Positions 24,826 to 33,359 of a stretch of 64,000 bases of DNA are shown in pieces. The translations under genes and the position numbers were made by a program. The notes under the pieces are model-generated. The model saw only the letters and a program-made list of their open reading frames with translations. It had not been told where the DNA came from and did not search any database. The stretch comes from Pandoraea captiosa (GTDB lineage Bacteria; Pseudomonadota; Gammaproteobacteria; Burkholderiales; Burkholderiaceae), in assembly GCF_902459775.1 (NCBI RefSeq), contig NZ_CABPSQ010000017.1:1-64000 (forward strand), written 5' to 3'. The first letter of the stretch is position 1; the number at the start of each line of letters is the position of its first letter.

Positions 24826-26382
24826 TCAGCCGAGGTCGACCGGGATGAAAATCTGTTGCCCGTCGCGCTGCACGAGTAACGCGACGTTATTACCCGCCTT
24901 CCTGAGCTTCTCGCTCAGTTGCGCGGCGCTCGTGACCGGTGTGCCGTTGAGCGAGAGGATGATGTCGCCCGGCTCCACCCCCGCCTGCGCCGCCGGACCG
25001 CCAGCCCGTGCGACCAGCAGACCGTTCGTGACCTGCGCCGCGCGCTTTTCCTGCGGCGAGAGCTCGCGAACCGCCAGTCCCAGACGGCCGTGCGTCGCCG
25101 AATCGTCGGCACTTGCCACATCCTTCGTCTCGTTGAGCGCCGCGACCTTCACGCTCACGTCCTGCTTTGCGCCGTTGCGCCACACCGTGAGCGTGGCGGT
25201 CTGCCCCGGGCGCATATCCGCGATCTTCTCCGGCAATTGCACCGAATCGTCGATGGTCGTGCCGTTGACCGCGAGAATCACGTCGCCCGGTTTCAGGTCC
25301 GACTTCGCCGCCGGTCCGTTCTTATCGATGGACGACACGAGCGCTCCGGTCGGCTTGGGCAGACCGAACGACTTCGCGAGCGACTGATTCACTTCCTGAA
25401 TCGCTACGCCGATGCGGCCGCGACTTACCTTGCCGTACTGCTGAAGCTGCGTCTTGACCTTCATGGCCATGTCGATCGGAATCGCAAACGACAGGCCCTG
25501 GAAACCGCCCGTGCGCGAGTAGATCATCGAATTGATGCCGATGACCTCGCCGTTCAGATTGAACAGCGGTCCGCCCGAATTACCCGGATTGACCGGCACG
25601 TCGGTCTGAATGAACGGCGTGTAGTTCTCGTCCGGCAACGCACGTGCCTTGGCGGAGACGATGCCCGCCGTCACGGTGTTGTCGAAGCCGTACGGCGAAC
25701 CGATCGCCACGACCCACTCACCCGCCTTCGACTTCGACGGATCGCCGATCTTCACCGTCGGCAAATCCGTGGCGGCAATCTTGAGCAACGCGACGTCACT
25801 CGCCTTGTCGCTGCCCACCACCTTGGCTTTGTACTCGCGCTTGTCGGTGAGTTTCACTGTCACCTGACTCGCATCGTCCACGACATGAGCGTTGGTCAGG
25901 ATGTAACCGTCCGGACTCACGATGAAACCCGAACCAAGGCTGCGCGTCGGCCCGCCGCTGTCGTCGCCGCCACCGTTGTCGCCGCCGTCATTGCCGGGCG
26001 CGCCATAAAAGTGACGAAAGAACTGGAACAGCGGGTCGTTCTGATCCATGCCCGGCGGCAATTGATTCGCGGCCGAGCCTCGTTGCGCCGAAGGTTTCCC
26101 ATCGTGCGTCACACTGATGTTGACTACCGCCGGTCCGTATTGTTCCGCCAGTTGCGAGAAGTCCGGCACGAGCATACGTGGCGCGGTATTCGGCGCATTG
26201 GCGGGGGCATTCTGGACGTTGGCCACCGGCGTCGCCGCCGCAGCGCTTGCCGCGCTGGCGTCGGCCACCATTTCTGAGGCGAGCGGCGCCTGCCAGTGCT
26301 GACGCCCGGCGACATAACCGCCCGTCAATGCGACGAGTACGGCACTGGCAACCAGCGTACGAGTGAGCTTCGAGGTCCGCAT
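24826..26382 (-). CDS. degP: Periplasmic serine endoprotease, DegP/HtrA (Do family)
   Basis: Degrades misfolded envelope proteins. The protein is 518 residues from the ATG at 26380-26382 (AAGGAG close upstream). An N-terminal membrane or signal helix is followed by a low-complexity Ala/Pro linker. The trypsin-like domain has the triad His166 (NAHVVD), Asp196 (KASDVALL) and Ser269 (PGNSGGPL). Two PDZ domains follow (about 290-390 and 410-518). A Gly/Asp-rich insertion (NDGGDNGGGDDSGG, 131-144) sits in the LA loop. Upstream is a PmrA-type direct repeat at 26438-26455, suggesting control by an OmpR-type regulator such as the one 2 kb away. Confidence 0.93.
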   Translation of the reverse strand: MRTSKLTRTLVASAVLVALTGGYVAGRQHWQAPLASEMVADASAASAAAATPVANVQNAPANAPNTAPRMLVPDFSQLAEQYGPAVVNISVTHDGKPSAQRGSAANQLPPGMDQNDPLFQFFRHFYGAPGNDGGDNGGGDDSGGPTRSLGSGFIVSPDGYILTNAHVVDDASQVTVKLTDKREYKAKVVGSDKASDVALLKIAATDLPTVKIGDPSKSKAGEWVVAIGSPYGFDNTVTAGIVSAKARALPDENYTPFIQTDVPVNPGNSGGPLFNLNGEVIGINSMIYSRTGGFQGLSFAIPIDMAMKVKTQLQQYGKVSRGRIGVAIQEVNQSLAKSFGLPKPTGALVSSIDKNGPAAKSDLKPGDVILAVNGTTIDDSVQLPEKIADMRPGQTATLTVWRNGAKQDVSVKVAALNETKDVASADDSATHGRLGLAVRELSPQEKRAAQVTNGLLVARAGGPAAQAGVEPGDIILSLNGTPVTSAAQLSEKLRKAGNNVALLVQRDGQQIFIPVDLG

Positions 26383-26684
26383 GAGTCTCTCCTTCCGACA
26401 ACCACGTTTGAACATGACTGCCATCGTAGAGAGGCTCCCTTAAGAGAACCTTAAGAAGCGCACCGAGCCGAGACTCATTGCACGCGGCCACTTTCGTGCG
26501 TCGACGTGTGAAGGTCACGCATCGAGCGAGGACAAGCGCAATCATTGCGCGCTATGCGTGACGACTGCATGCGTTTGAAGGCGCAACTCGCGTGGTTCGC
26601 CTTGCGGATGAGGGACACCGTTGCCTACGGTGGCGTAGTGGCGCAATCCCGCGCCGCAAGTATTCGTCTTCAGGAGAAGTCGCT
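26383..26684. promoter_or_regulatory. Divergent promoter region between degP and the I78-type inhibitor gene
   Basis: About 300 bases. The defined element is the direct repeat at 26438-26455. The rest contains no clear gene or palindrome; both divergent promoters must lie here. Confidence 0.55.
26438..26455 (-). promoter_or_regulatory. PmrA/BasR-type response regulator box upstream of degP
   Basis: On the minus strand it reads CTTAAGG-TTCT-CTTAAGG, two exact seven-base direct repeats with an 11-base period. This agrees with the PmrA box known from enterobacteria (CTTAAGGTT repeated at the same spacing). It lies 56 bases upstream of the degP start codon, a normal position for activation by an OmpR/PhoB-family regulator. 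Confidence 0.75.
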
Positions 26685-27074
26685 ATGGCTATGCAAATCG
26701 ATCGTCACGTTTGCCGAATGCTCCGCTGGACGGGGACCGCCGGCGCCGTCGTGTGTCTGGCATTCGCCACGACCGCACATGCGGCGTCGGGCAACGGTAA
26801 CGGCACGGGTACGCAGGGCCCTGCTGAGTCGATGCCGACGCAGGGACCGATGTCAGGCCAGATGCAGGGGCAGAACACCTGCCCGACCGATGCGCCTGCC
26901 GATCAGGCGCTCGTGGGCAAGTCGCTCACGGAAGCGAAATCAATGCTGAGGGGATGCCCGTGGCGCATCGGCATGCAGGACGGCAAGGCCATGCCGACCA
27001 CACGCGACCATCGCCCGGATCGCCGCACGCTCACCATCGAGCACGACAAGGTGACGGAAGTCACGCGCGGATAA
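26685..27074 (+). CDS. Secreted peptidase inhibitor I78 family-like protein
   Basis: A protein of 129 residues. The signal peptide ends TTAHA-ASG. A Gly/Gln/Met-rich linker (about 35-65) and a C-terminal I78-type domain follow: CPTDAPADQALVGKSLTEA, then RIGMQDGKAMPTTRDHRPDRRTLTIEHDKVTEVTRG (landmarks). The family has the same order of a Cys, a strand ending in T-x-D-x-R-x-D-R-L and a short final strand. The ATG at 26685 has AGGAG eight bases upstream. It is divergent from a periplasmic serine protease of the HtrA type, suggesting a protease-inhibitor pair in the envelope, though I78 members usually inhibit subtilisin-like or trypsin-like enzymes. Confidence 0.75.
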   Translation: MAMQIDRHVCRMLRWTGTAGAVVCLAFATTAHAASGNGNGTGTQGPAESMPTQGPMSGQMQGQNTCPTDAPADQALVGKSLTEAKSMLRGCPWRIGMQDGKAMPTTRDHRPDRRTLTIEHDKVTEVTRG

Positions 27075-27125
27075 GCGTCTGGGCCAACCGTCAACGGGGT
27101 GCCGGTGGCGACGCCGGCACCGGAA

Positions 27126-28520
27126 TCAAAGCGCGGGAGGCGCCGAGGTCGCGCCACCGAAACTCACCCGCACGCGCAGCCCGTGGCCGTTACGGGCATC
27201 GAACAACTCCACGTGCGCGCCATGCGCCCGGGCGATGTTGCGCACGATGGCAAGCCCAAGGCCGCTGCCTTGCGCGCGCGGCGCGGTGGCCTCTTCGTGA
27301 CCCGACGCAGAGACGGCTGACGACGCGTGCGCTGCCGTAGTGGCCCCGCCCCGGAAGAAACGGTCGAACACCCGCTCTCGCTCGGCAGCGGGAATGCCCG
27401 GGCCGGTATCTTCGATTTCGACGACGGGCGACGGCAGCGCCGACACCAGACGCACATCCACATGCCCCCCGCGCGGTGTGTATTTCAGCGCGTTATCGAC
27501 GAGATTGCCGAACAGTGTTTGCAACGCGTTCGCATCGCCATGTACGCGGGCGATGGCGGCCAGCGCATCGGGGGCGTCCAGCCCCAGGTCGATACCTCGC
27601 GCGACGGCGAGCGCCGCATGATGAGCCACCACGTCCTGCAGCAGCGGCGACAGCGGCAAGTCGGCGAATGCGGCGGCAGCGCGCGCGGCGTCGGGCTCCT
27701 GACGCGCCAACGTGAGCAATTGCGCAACCATGTGCGACGCGCGTCGCACGCCCTCGCGCAAATCGCGCATTGCTTCGGCGCGCGCCGCTTCCGTATCGGC
27801 GCGTTCGAGCAACTGCACCTGAAGCTGCAACGCGGCAAGCGGCGTGCGAAGTTCGTGCGCTGCGTCCGCAACAAAGGCCTTTTGCTGCACCAGCGCTTCA
27901 TCGAGGCGCCCGAGCAGGCTGTTGAGGGCGCGCACGAGCGGCCTCACTTCATCCGGCAATCCCGCCTCGGGGAACGCTTCGAGCGCCCCCGGCGCACGGG
28001 CATCGAGCGCCTTCGTCACCCGACGCAGCGGACGCAGCCCACGCCCGACCACGATCCACACGAGCAACCCGAGCAGCGGCATCGCCACGACCAGTGGCAG
28101 CAGCGTGCGCAACGCCATCGAGACCGCCAGCGAATCGCGAATGACCATCGGTTGCGCGAGTTGCACGACGTTGTCGCCGACGCGCGCCGCATAGACACGC
28201 CAGTCGCCCACCGGCGTCTGCACGGTGGTGAAACCGAGTTCCGCCCGCGGCGGCAACGGCGTGCGCGGATGCGAGTAATACAACTCCACGCCGTTGCGGC
28301 TCCATATCTGGATCACGAGACCTTCCGTGTCGTTGTGCTCGCCCGGCACGCTGGAAAACGATTCGGCCGGCAGCGACAAGGCCATCTGCTGCAACTGGAA
28401 GTCGAACAACTCATTGGCCTCGGTGCGCGCCTGACGGAAGATCGCGATGCCCGCGAGCACCAGCGCGATGGCCAGCGTCAGCAACAGGCCGACGAGAAGG
28501 CGGCGACGTATCGAGCGCAT
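27126..28520 (-). CDS. Sensor histidine kinase, QseC/PmrB-like
   Basis: A membrane sensor of 464 residues. Membrane helices lie at about 9-28 and 133-158 with a periplasmic sensor region of about 100 residues between them. A HAMP-like linker follows, then the HisKA domain with phospho-accepting His222 in FVADAAHELRTPLAALQLQVQLLE, and an HATPase domain with NLVDNALKYTPRGG and DTGPGIP. A low-complexity Ala/Ser/Glu insertion (HASSAVSASGHEEATAPRAQ) splits the ATP lid. It overlaps the response regulator gene by one base (TGATG), so the two are translationally coupled. The signal is unknown. Confidence 0.92.
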   Translation of the reverse strand: MRSIRRRLLVGLLLTLAIALVLAGIAIFRQARTEANELFDFQLQQMALSLPAESFSSVPGEHNDTEGLVIQIWSRNGVELYYSHPRTPLPPRAELGFTTVQTPVGDWRVYAARVGDNVVQLAQPMVIRDSLAVSMALRTLLPLVVAMPLLGLLVWIVVGRGLRPLRRVTKALDARAPGALEAFPEAGLPDEVRPLVRALNSLLGRLDEALVQQKAFVADAAHELRTPLAALQLQVQLLERADTEAARAEAMRDLREGVRRASHMVAQLLTLARQEPDAARAAAAFADLPLSPLLQDVVAHHAALAVARGIDLGLDAPDALAAIARVHGDANALQTLFGNLVDNALKYTPRGGHVDVRLVSALPSPVVEIEDTGPGIPAAERERVFDRFFRGGATTAAHASSAVSASGHEEATAPRAQGSGLGLAIVRNIARAHGAHVELFDARNGHGLRVRVSFGGATSAPPAL

Positions 28521-29212
28521 CAGTTCGCCTCCGGGGCGTTGTCCATATCGCTCGTTTTGGTTGGCATCATGTATCCGACACCACGTACGGTGCGGATAGC
28601 ATCAGCGCCGAGCTTCTTGCGCAGGCCGTGAATGTGCACTTCGACGGCATTGCTCGCCACCTCTTCGCCCCAACCGTAGATGCGCTCTTCGAGTTGTGTC
28701 TTCGACAGCACGGCCCCCGGGCGATTGAGCAACGCTTCGAGCACGGCGTATTCGCGCGCGGAGAGCACGACGGGCGCGCCGTCGCACGATACCTGGCGCG
28801 TGGCAGGATCGAGCACGATAGCGCCATGGCGCAACAGCGGTTCGCTGCGCCCGGCCTGACGCCGCACGAGCGCGCGCAGGCGTGCCGCCAGTTCATCGAG
28901 ATCGAAAGGTTTGACGAGGTAGTCGTCGGCCCCCGCGTCGAGACCTTTGACGCGATCGGCCACCGCATCGCGCGCGGTGGCGATCAGGACCGGCAGCGTC
29001 TGGCCGCGAGAACGTAACGTACGTAGCACGTCGATGCCATCGCGACGCGGCAGACCGAGATCGAGCAACAAAGCGTCGTACGACTCGACGGCGAGCGCAT
29101 CGAGTGCGCGCTGCCCGTCGCCGACATGGTCGACGGTCCAACCGTCCTGGCGCAGCCCCTTGGCGACGGCCGCGGCGATCATCGCATCGTCTTCCACCAA
29201 CAGAATTCGCAT
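28520..29212 (-). CDS. OmpR/PhoB family response regulator, QseB/PmrA-like
   Basis: A response regulator of 230 residues. The receiver domain begins MRILLVEDDAMIAAAV with phospho-acceptor Asp51 (LLLDLGLPRRDG) and Lys in YLVKPFDLDEL. The C-terminal winged helix has SNAVEVHIHGLRKKLGADAIRTVRGVGYMM, the QseB/PmrA/TctD signature. It is first in a two-gene operon with the kinase. The box upstream of degP at 26438-26455 is the type bound by this subgroup, which makes degP a candidate target. No matching box was seen in its own promoter. Confidence 0.93.
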   Translation of the reverse strand: MRILLVEDDAMIAAAVAKGLRQDGWTVDHVGDGQRALDALAVESYDALLLDLGLPRRDGIDVLRTLRSRGQTLPVLIATARDAVADRVKGLDAGADDYLVKPFDLDELAARLRALVRRQAGRSEPLLRHGAIVLDPATRQVSCDGAPVVLSAREYAVLEALLNRPGAVLSKTQLEERIYGWGEEVASNAVEVHIHGLRKKLGADAIRTVRGVGYMMPTKTSDMDNAPEAN

Positions 29213-29691
29213 GAATCAGGCACCGTTATATGCGTTGGTCGAGGCGTCTCGGCAACCCATGCCATGTCGCATGATGTTGCCTTCGAGTGACACTGCCGTC
29301 GAATTCGACTCATTGTAGCGACAGTTCGTTGCAGGCCGGACTTACAATGTCACGCATGTGCCGCGCGCCCAGACGCACGCGCGGCCGACTCTATTGCTTA
29401 ACATTGCTGCGTCGCCGCGTCCGCCCGGGAATGCGCGTGCCTCACGCGCATTCGGCCCTGCGGGCTCGCTGTGCGCAACACTGGAGAAATTCGCCCGTCA
29501 TGCGCGTGCCCTACTTCCCTGGCCTACCCCGCTCATTGCGCTCATTCCATTCATTCGGCACCTCACGCCACGCCTGGCTTCCCCACCTTGCCGCCTCCGG
29601 ATCGTCTCGCGCCGGCACCGCCATCGACAACCTTTCCGATGGCGCTCGTATCGCTCGTATCGCTCGTATCGTTGGTGTCGCTCGTGCGGGC
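29213..29691. promoter_or_regulatory. Divergent region between the two-component system and dacB
   Basis: About 480 bases. The dacB frame is open from 29287 but the codon pattern before 29692 is poor. It ends in a 9-bp tandem array at 29643-29687 (cgctcgtat three times, then cgttggtgt and cgctcgtgc), directly in front of the chosen start codon. Otherwise no defined element was found. Confidence 0.6.
29643..29687. repeat. 9-bp tandem array abutting the dacB start codon
   Basis: Three exact copies of cgctcgtat (29643-29669) and two degenerate ones (29670-29687) end four bases before the ATG at 29692. The array occupies the place where the ribosome-binding site should be, and no strong Shine-Dalgarno is visible. 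Confidence 0.85.
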
Positions 29692-31215
29692 ATGACGACA
29701 GTAAAGACAGTGACGGCGCTGAGTGCAGCGCTGGCGGTGGCCATGGTCGTGAGTGCGCCGGTGCAGGCCAAGCCGGCCAAGATAGCGAAGAAGGCCCCCA
29801 GAGTGCCGGTCACCGCCGCGCACGCCACGCCGCTGCCGCAACCGCTGGCGCGCGCGCTTGCCGCGAGTCAGGTCCCGGCCGCGCACGTCAGCGTGATCGT
29901 TGCGAAAGTCGACAATCCGTTGCAGACGCGTGGCGCCGTTCCCGCCCCGATGCTTGCGCTCAACGCCAACGTGCCCCGCAATCCGGCCTCGACGATGAAG
30001 CTCGTCACGACGATAGCCGCACTGGACATGCTGGGTCCCGACTACCGTTGGCGCACGCAGGCGTTCACCGACGGTCAGTCGGACGGCCGCACGCTCAACG
30101 GTAATCTGTACTTCAAGGGCACAGGCGACCCGAAGCTCGTGCCGGAAGAGATGGAGAAGTTCATCGCGGAACTGCGCAATGCGGGCGTGACGAACATCAA
30201 CGGTGACATCGTGCTCGACCGCTCGGCGTACAGCGCCGATATCGGGGCGCAGGGTCCGATCGATGGCGACGTCGATCGCCCCTACAACGTAGCGCCGGAC
30301 CCGTTGCTTTACTCGTTCAAGGCGATGTCGTTCACGTTCACGAGCAATCCCAACGGCACGGTCGACGTCGGTGTGCTGCCGCCGCTGGCGAACCTGCAGG
30401 TCGCCAACGAGATGTCGTCGGCGCCTGCCGGTAATTGCGGCGACTGGCTGAGCCGCATTCATCCCTCCGTGAGCACGACTGCCGACGGCGCCTATCTGGC
30501 GCACTTCTCGGGGCCGTACCCGGCGTCTTGCGAAGACAAGGGATGGAACATCGCCGCCCCTGACCGCGACCGCTTCTTTCTCGGTGGCTTCCGGGCCTTA
30601 TGGCAGGCATCCGGCGGACAGTTCAACGGCAATGTGCGTACCGGGGTCGTGCCGCCCGGCGCGCGCCTGCTCGTCACGCATCGCGGTCAGACGCTGGCCG
30701 AAGTCGTGCACGACATGAACAAGTTCAGCAACAACGTCATGGCGCGGCAACTCTTTCTCACGCTGGGACTGGCCGCCGACGGCAAGACGCCGGCGAGCAT
30801 CGCGCGCTCGCGCGACGTTCTCGGTCGCTGGCTCGACAAGTACGATCTCGCCATGCCCGGCCTCGTCGTGGAGAACGGCTCCGGGCTCTCGCGCGTGGAG
30901 CGCATCAGCGCCATGGAGCTGGCGCGACTACTGCAACACGGCATCAACAGCCCCACCGGGCAGGTGCTCGTCGAGTCGATGCCGACGGTCGGCGTGGACG
31001 GCACCATGCGCAACCGCCTGGTCAACCGCGACGTGGCGGGCAACGCCCATATAAAGACGGGCACGCTCGACGACGTGAGCGCGGTCGCGGGTTATGTGGC
31101 TACCCGCTCGGGCAGCACGTATGTCGTGGTGTCGCTGGTCAACGATGCACGCGCGAGCAACGCGCGCGGATTTAACGACGCGCTCATCTCGTGGGTGTAC
31201 GAGAACGCTCCGTGA
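29692..31215 (+). CDS. dacB: D-alanyl-D-alanine carboxypeptidase/endopeptidase, PBP4 (DacB) family
   Basis: A periplasmic peptidoglycan hydrolase (peptidase S13) of 507 residues that trims pentapeptides and cuts cross-links. A signal peptide ending PVQA precedes a Lys/Pro-rich linker. The three penicillin-binding motifs are Ser100-x-x-Lys103 (NPASTMKLV), Ser346-Asn-Asn (NKFSNNVMA) and Lys455-Thr-Gly (HIKTGTLDD). The insert between the first two motifs is long, as in PBP4. The frame extends upstream to 29287; I chose the ATG at 29692 because the signal peptide begins there. It is single and divergent from the two-component system. Confidence 0.92.
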   Translation: MTTVKTVTALSAALAVAMVVSAPVQAKPAKIAKKAPRVPVTAAHATPLPQPLARALAASQVPAAHVSVIVAKVDNPLQTRGAVPAPMLALNANVPRNPASTMKLVTTIAALDMLGPDYRWRTQAFTDGQSDGRTLNGNLYFKGTGDPKLVPEEMEKFIAELRNAGVTNINGDIVLDRSAYSADIGAQGPIDGDVDRPYNVAPDPLLYSFKAMSFTFTSNPNGTVDVGVLPPLANLQVANEMSSAPAGNCGDWLSRIHPSVSTTADGAYLAHFSGPYPASCEDKGWNIAAPDRDRFFLGGFRALWQASGGQFNGNVRTGVVPPGARLLVTHRGQTLAEVVHDMNKFSNNVMARQLFLTLGLAADGKTPASIARSRDVLGRWLDKYDLAMPGLVVENGSGLSRVERISAMELARLLQHGINSPTGQVLVESMPTVGVDGTMRNRLVNRDVAGNAHIKTGTLDDVSAVAGYVATRSGSTYVVVSLVNDARASNARGFNDALISWVYENAP

Positions 31216-31424
31216 CAACGTCGCGCAGCCCCGTACGCCTTCCCTGAGGTCACCGTAACCGGCTAACGAGCCTGCGCCCCGGACATTTGACGTTTCCCTC
31301 TAACCACCGCGCCGACGCATCGCATTCGCGTCAGAATAGACGTTCCACCGGTGTCACCCGCGCCAGACCAACGAGATGCGGGGACACCGGTTCAGATGAC
31401 CCAATCGTGAGGAGACGCGAGGTC

Positions 31425-32471
31425 ATGAACGTCGAGTTGATTCTGCTGGCGCTCGCGCCGGTATTCGTGCTGTGCATCGGCATTGAAGCGTGGTACTGGC
31501 GTGGTCGCCGCCCCGGCATGTACAGCCTGCGCGACACGCTCAGCAACGCCACGCTCGCCCTCATGCATCAGGGGGCGGACAAGCTGGCCTGGCTGCTCGT
31601 CGTGCCCTTCTACGCGTGGCTCTACGATCACTATCGCGTCTACACGATGCCCGCCGGATGGGTCGGCTTCGTGCTCCTGTTCCTCGTGCAGGACTTCCTC
31701 TACTACGTATTTCACCGCGCGAGTCATCGCATCCGCTGGCTGTGGGCCGCGCACGTGGTACATCACTCGTCGGAGCGGCTGAACCTGTCGACGGCCTTCC
31801 GACAGAGCCTGATGTATCCGGTCGCCGGCATGTGGCTGTTCTGGACACCGATGGCGCTCATCGGCTTCACGCCCGTGCAAATCGTGGGCGTGGTACTCCT
31901 GAATCTCGCCTTTCAGTTCTTCGTGCATACGCAGGCGATCCCGAAGCTGGGCTGGCTGGAGTACGTGCTCAACACGCCGTCGATCCATCGGGCGCATCAC
32001 GCACGCAATCCACGCTACATCGACCGGAATTACGCGGGCGTGCTCGTCATCTGGGATCGTCTGTTCGGGTCGTATGTCGAGGAGAGCGACGCCGAGCCTT
32101 GCGAGTTCGGCATCGTCGATCAGATCCATACGCACAATCCGATCACGCTGACGTTTCACGAATGGCGCACGATGGCACGCGACGTCGTCACGACGCCGGG
32201 CTGGCGCAACAAGTGGATGGCGCTTTTCGGGCCGCCGGAGTGGCGGCGTGCGAACGGGAGCGGCGCTGGCGCGAGCGCCGGCCTCGGGACGTTGACGAGC
32301 GCGTCAGGCGCCCTCGAAGGCGGCGGCGGCGCGGCCGAGACGGTCGCCGACGGCGGCCCACTCGGGCGTGTCGGGCAGTCGTTCGAACAGAATGTGCGTG
32401 ACGTTGGCGCGGTCGAGGCGTCGCAGCATCGCGTACAAATCGGTCGCGAGCGCGGCGGGCGTGGCCGGTAA
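31425..32471 (+). CDS. Sterol desaturase / fatty acid hydroxylase superfamily membrane protein
   Basis: A di-iron membrane oxygenase of 348 residues. The three histidine clusters are visible: FHRASHR, HVVHHSS and SIHRAHHARNP. Membrane segments lie at about 5-20, 50-70, 80-100 and 125-160. The family acts on C-H bonds of lipids; the substrate here is unknown. The ATG at 31425 is preceded by AGGAGA. The last 55 or so residues are Gly/Ala-rich and lie antisense over the 3' end of the converging sua5 gene (168-base overlap), so the natural end may be an accident of a lost stop. The conserved part ends near WMALFGPPEWRR. Confidence 0.85.
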   Translation: MNVELILLALAPVFVLCIGIEAWYWRGRRPGMYSLRDTLSNATLALMHQGADKLAWLLVVPFYAWLYDHYRVYTMPAGWVGFVLLFLVQDFLYYVFHRASHRIRWLWAAHVVHHSSERLNLSTAFRQSLMYPVAGMWLFWTPMALIGFTPVQIVGVVLLNLAFQFFVHTQAIPKLGWLEYVLNTPSIHRAHHARNPRYIDRNYAGVLVIWDRLFGSYVEESDAEPCEFGIVDQIHTHNPITLTFHEWRTMARDVVTTPGWRNKWMALFGPPEWRRANGSGAGASAGLGTLTSASGALEGGGGAAETVADGGPLGRVGQSFEQNVRDVGAVEASQHRVQIGRERGGRGR

Positions 32472-33356
32472 TTCGATCTTCACGACATCGTCGGAGGCGG
32501 TAATGGCGGCCGGCAGCGTCGCCAGCGTGGGCGCAAAGGCCACCACCGCCACACGCTCGCCCGCCGGGTGTACCGCGAGGGCCGCCGCGAACTGACCGGG
32601 GTCGCACAGATACAGCGGCGTACGCGGCGCATAGTGCGCCTTGAGCGTGCCCGACGCGCGCGGCGCATCGTTGTCCTGCCCCGGCAGGCGCGGCATCTGC
32701 CCGAGCACTTCGGCAATCTGCGCCGGGGTGATATGGCCCGGGCGCAGCAGCGCCGGGAAGCCGCGCGACAGATCGACGATCGTCGATTCGATACCCACGG
32801 CGGCCTCGCCGCCATCGAGCACATGAACCGTCACGCCGGGCAGTCCGGCGAACTCGTCGCGCACATGTTGGGCAGCGGTCGGGCTTACCTGACCGAAGCG
32901 ATTGGCCGACGGCGCCGCCACACCGCCCTGCCCGCCCTTGATGCGCTCGAGTTCACGCAGCAATGCCTGCGCCACCGGATGCGACGGACAACGCAGCCCG
33001 ACCGAATCCTGGCCGCCGGAAACGGCGTCGGGGATATGCGGCGCGCGCTTGAGAATGAGCGTGAGGGGGCCGGGCCAGAACGCGTCCATCAGCTTGCGCG
33101 CCGCAGGCGTGACGTCGTCGCTCCAGTAGCCGGGATCGCCATCCGGCGAAAAGTGCACGATGACCGGATGATTGGCCGGGCGCCCTTTGGCCGCGTAAAT
33201 GGCCGCCACGGCGGCCGGATTCTCGGCGTCGCCACCCAGGCCATAGACCGTTTCCGTCGGGAACGCGACCAGTTCGCCCGCAGCCAGTCGTTCGGCGGCT
33301 TGCGTGATGGCGTCAGCCGGCGGCATGACGATGCGCGGCGCGTCGGGCGAAGTCAT
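32304..33356 (-). CDS. L-threonylcarbamoyladenylate synthase (Sua5/YwlC/YrdC family)
   Basis: Makes the threonylcarbamoyl-AMP used for t6A37 modification of tRNAs that read ANN codons. The protein is 350 residues, so it is the long Sua5 form. The YrdC domain (1-210) has FPTETVYGLGGDAENP, KGRPANHPVIVH and WPGPLTLILKR. A C-terminal Sua5 domain follows (about 235-345). It begins three bases after the purK stop and is the last gene of purC-purE-purK-sua5. Its 3' end overlaps the converging hydroxylase gene. Confidence 0.93.
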   Translation of the reverse strand: MTSPDAPRIVMPPADAITQAAERLAAGELVAFPTETVYGLGGDAENPAAVAAIYAAKGRPANHPVIVHFSPDGDPGYWSDDVTPAARKLMDAFWPGPLTLILKRAPHIPDAVSGGQDSVGLRCPSHPVAQALLRELERIKGGQGGVAAPSANRFGQVSPTAAQHVRDEFAGLPGVTVHVLDGGEAAVGIESTIVDLSRGFPALLRPGHITPAQIAEVLGQMPRLPGQDNDAPRASGTLKAHYAPRTPLYLCDPGQFAAALAVHPAGERVAVVAFAPTLATLPAAITASDDVVKIELPATPAALATDLYAMLRRLDRANVTHILFERLPDTPEWAAVGDRLGRAAAAFEGA

Positions 33357-33359
33357 CGT

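Noticed and set aside
27327-28631. A 434-codon open frame opposite the histidine kinase
   Set aside because: Shadow frame; composition is Arg/His/Gln-rich with no recognisable domain.
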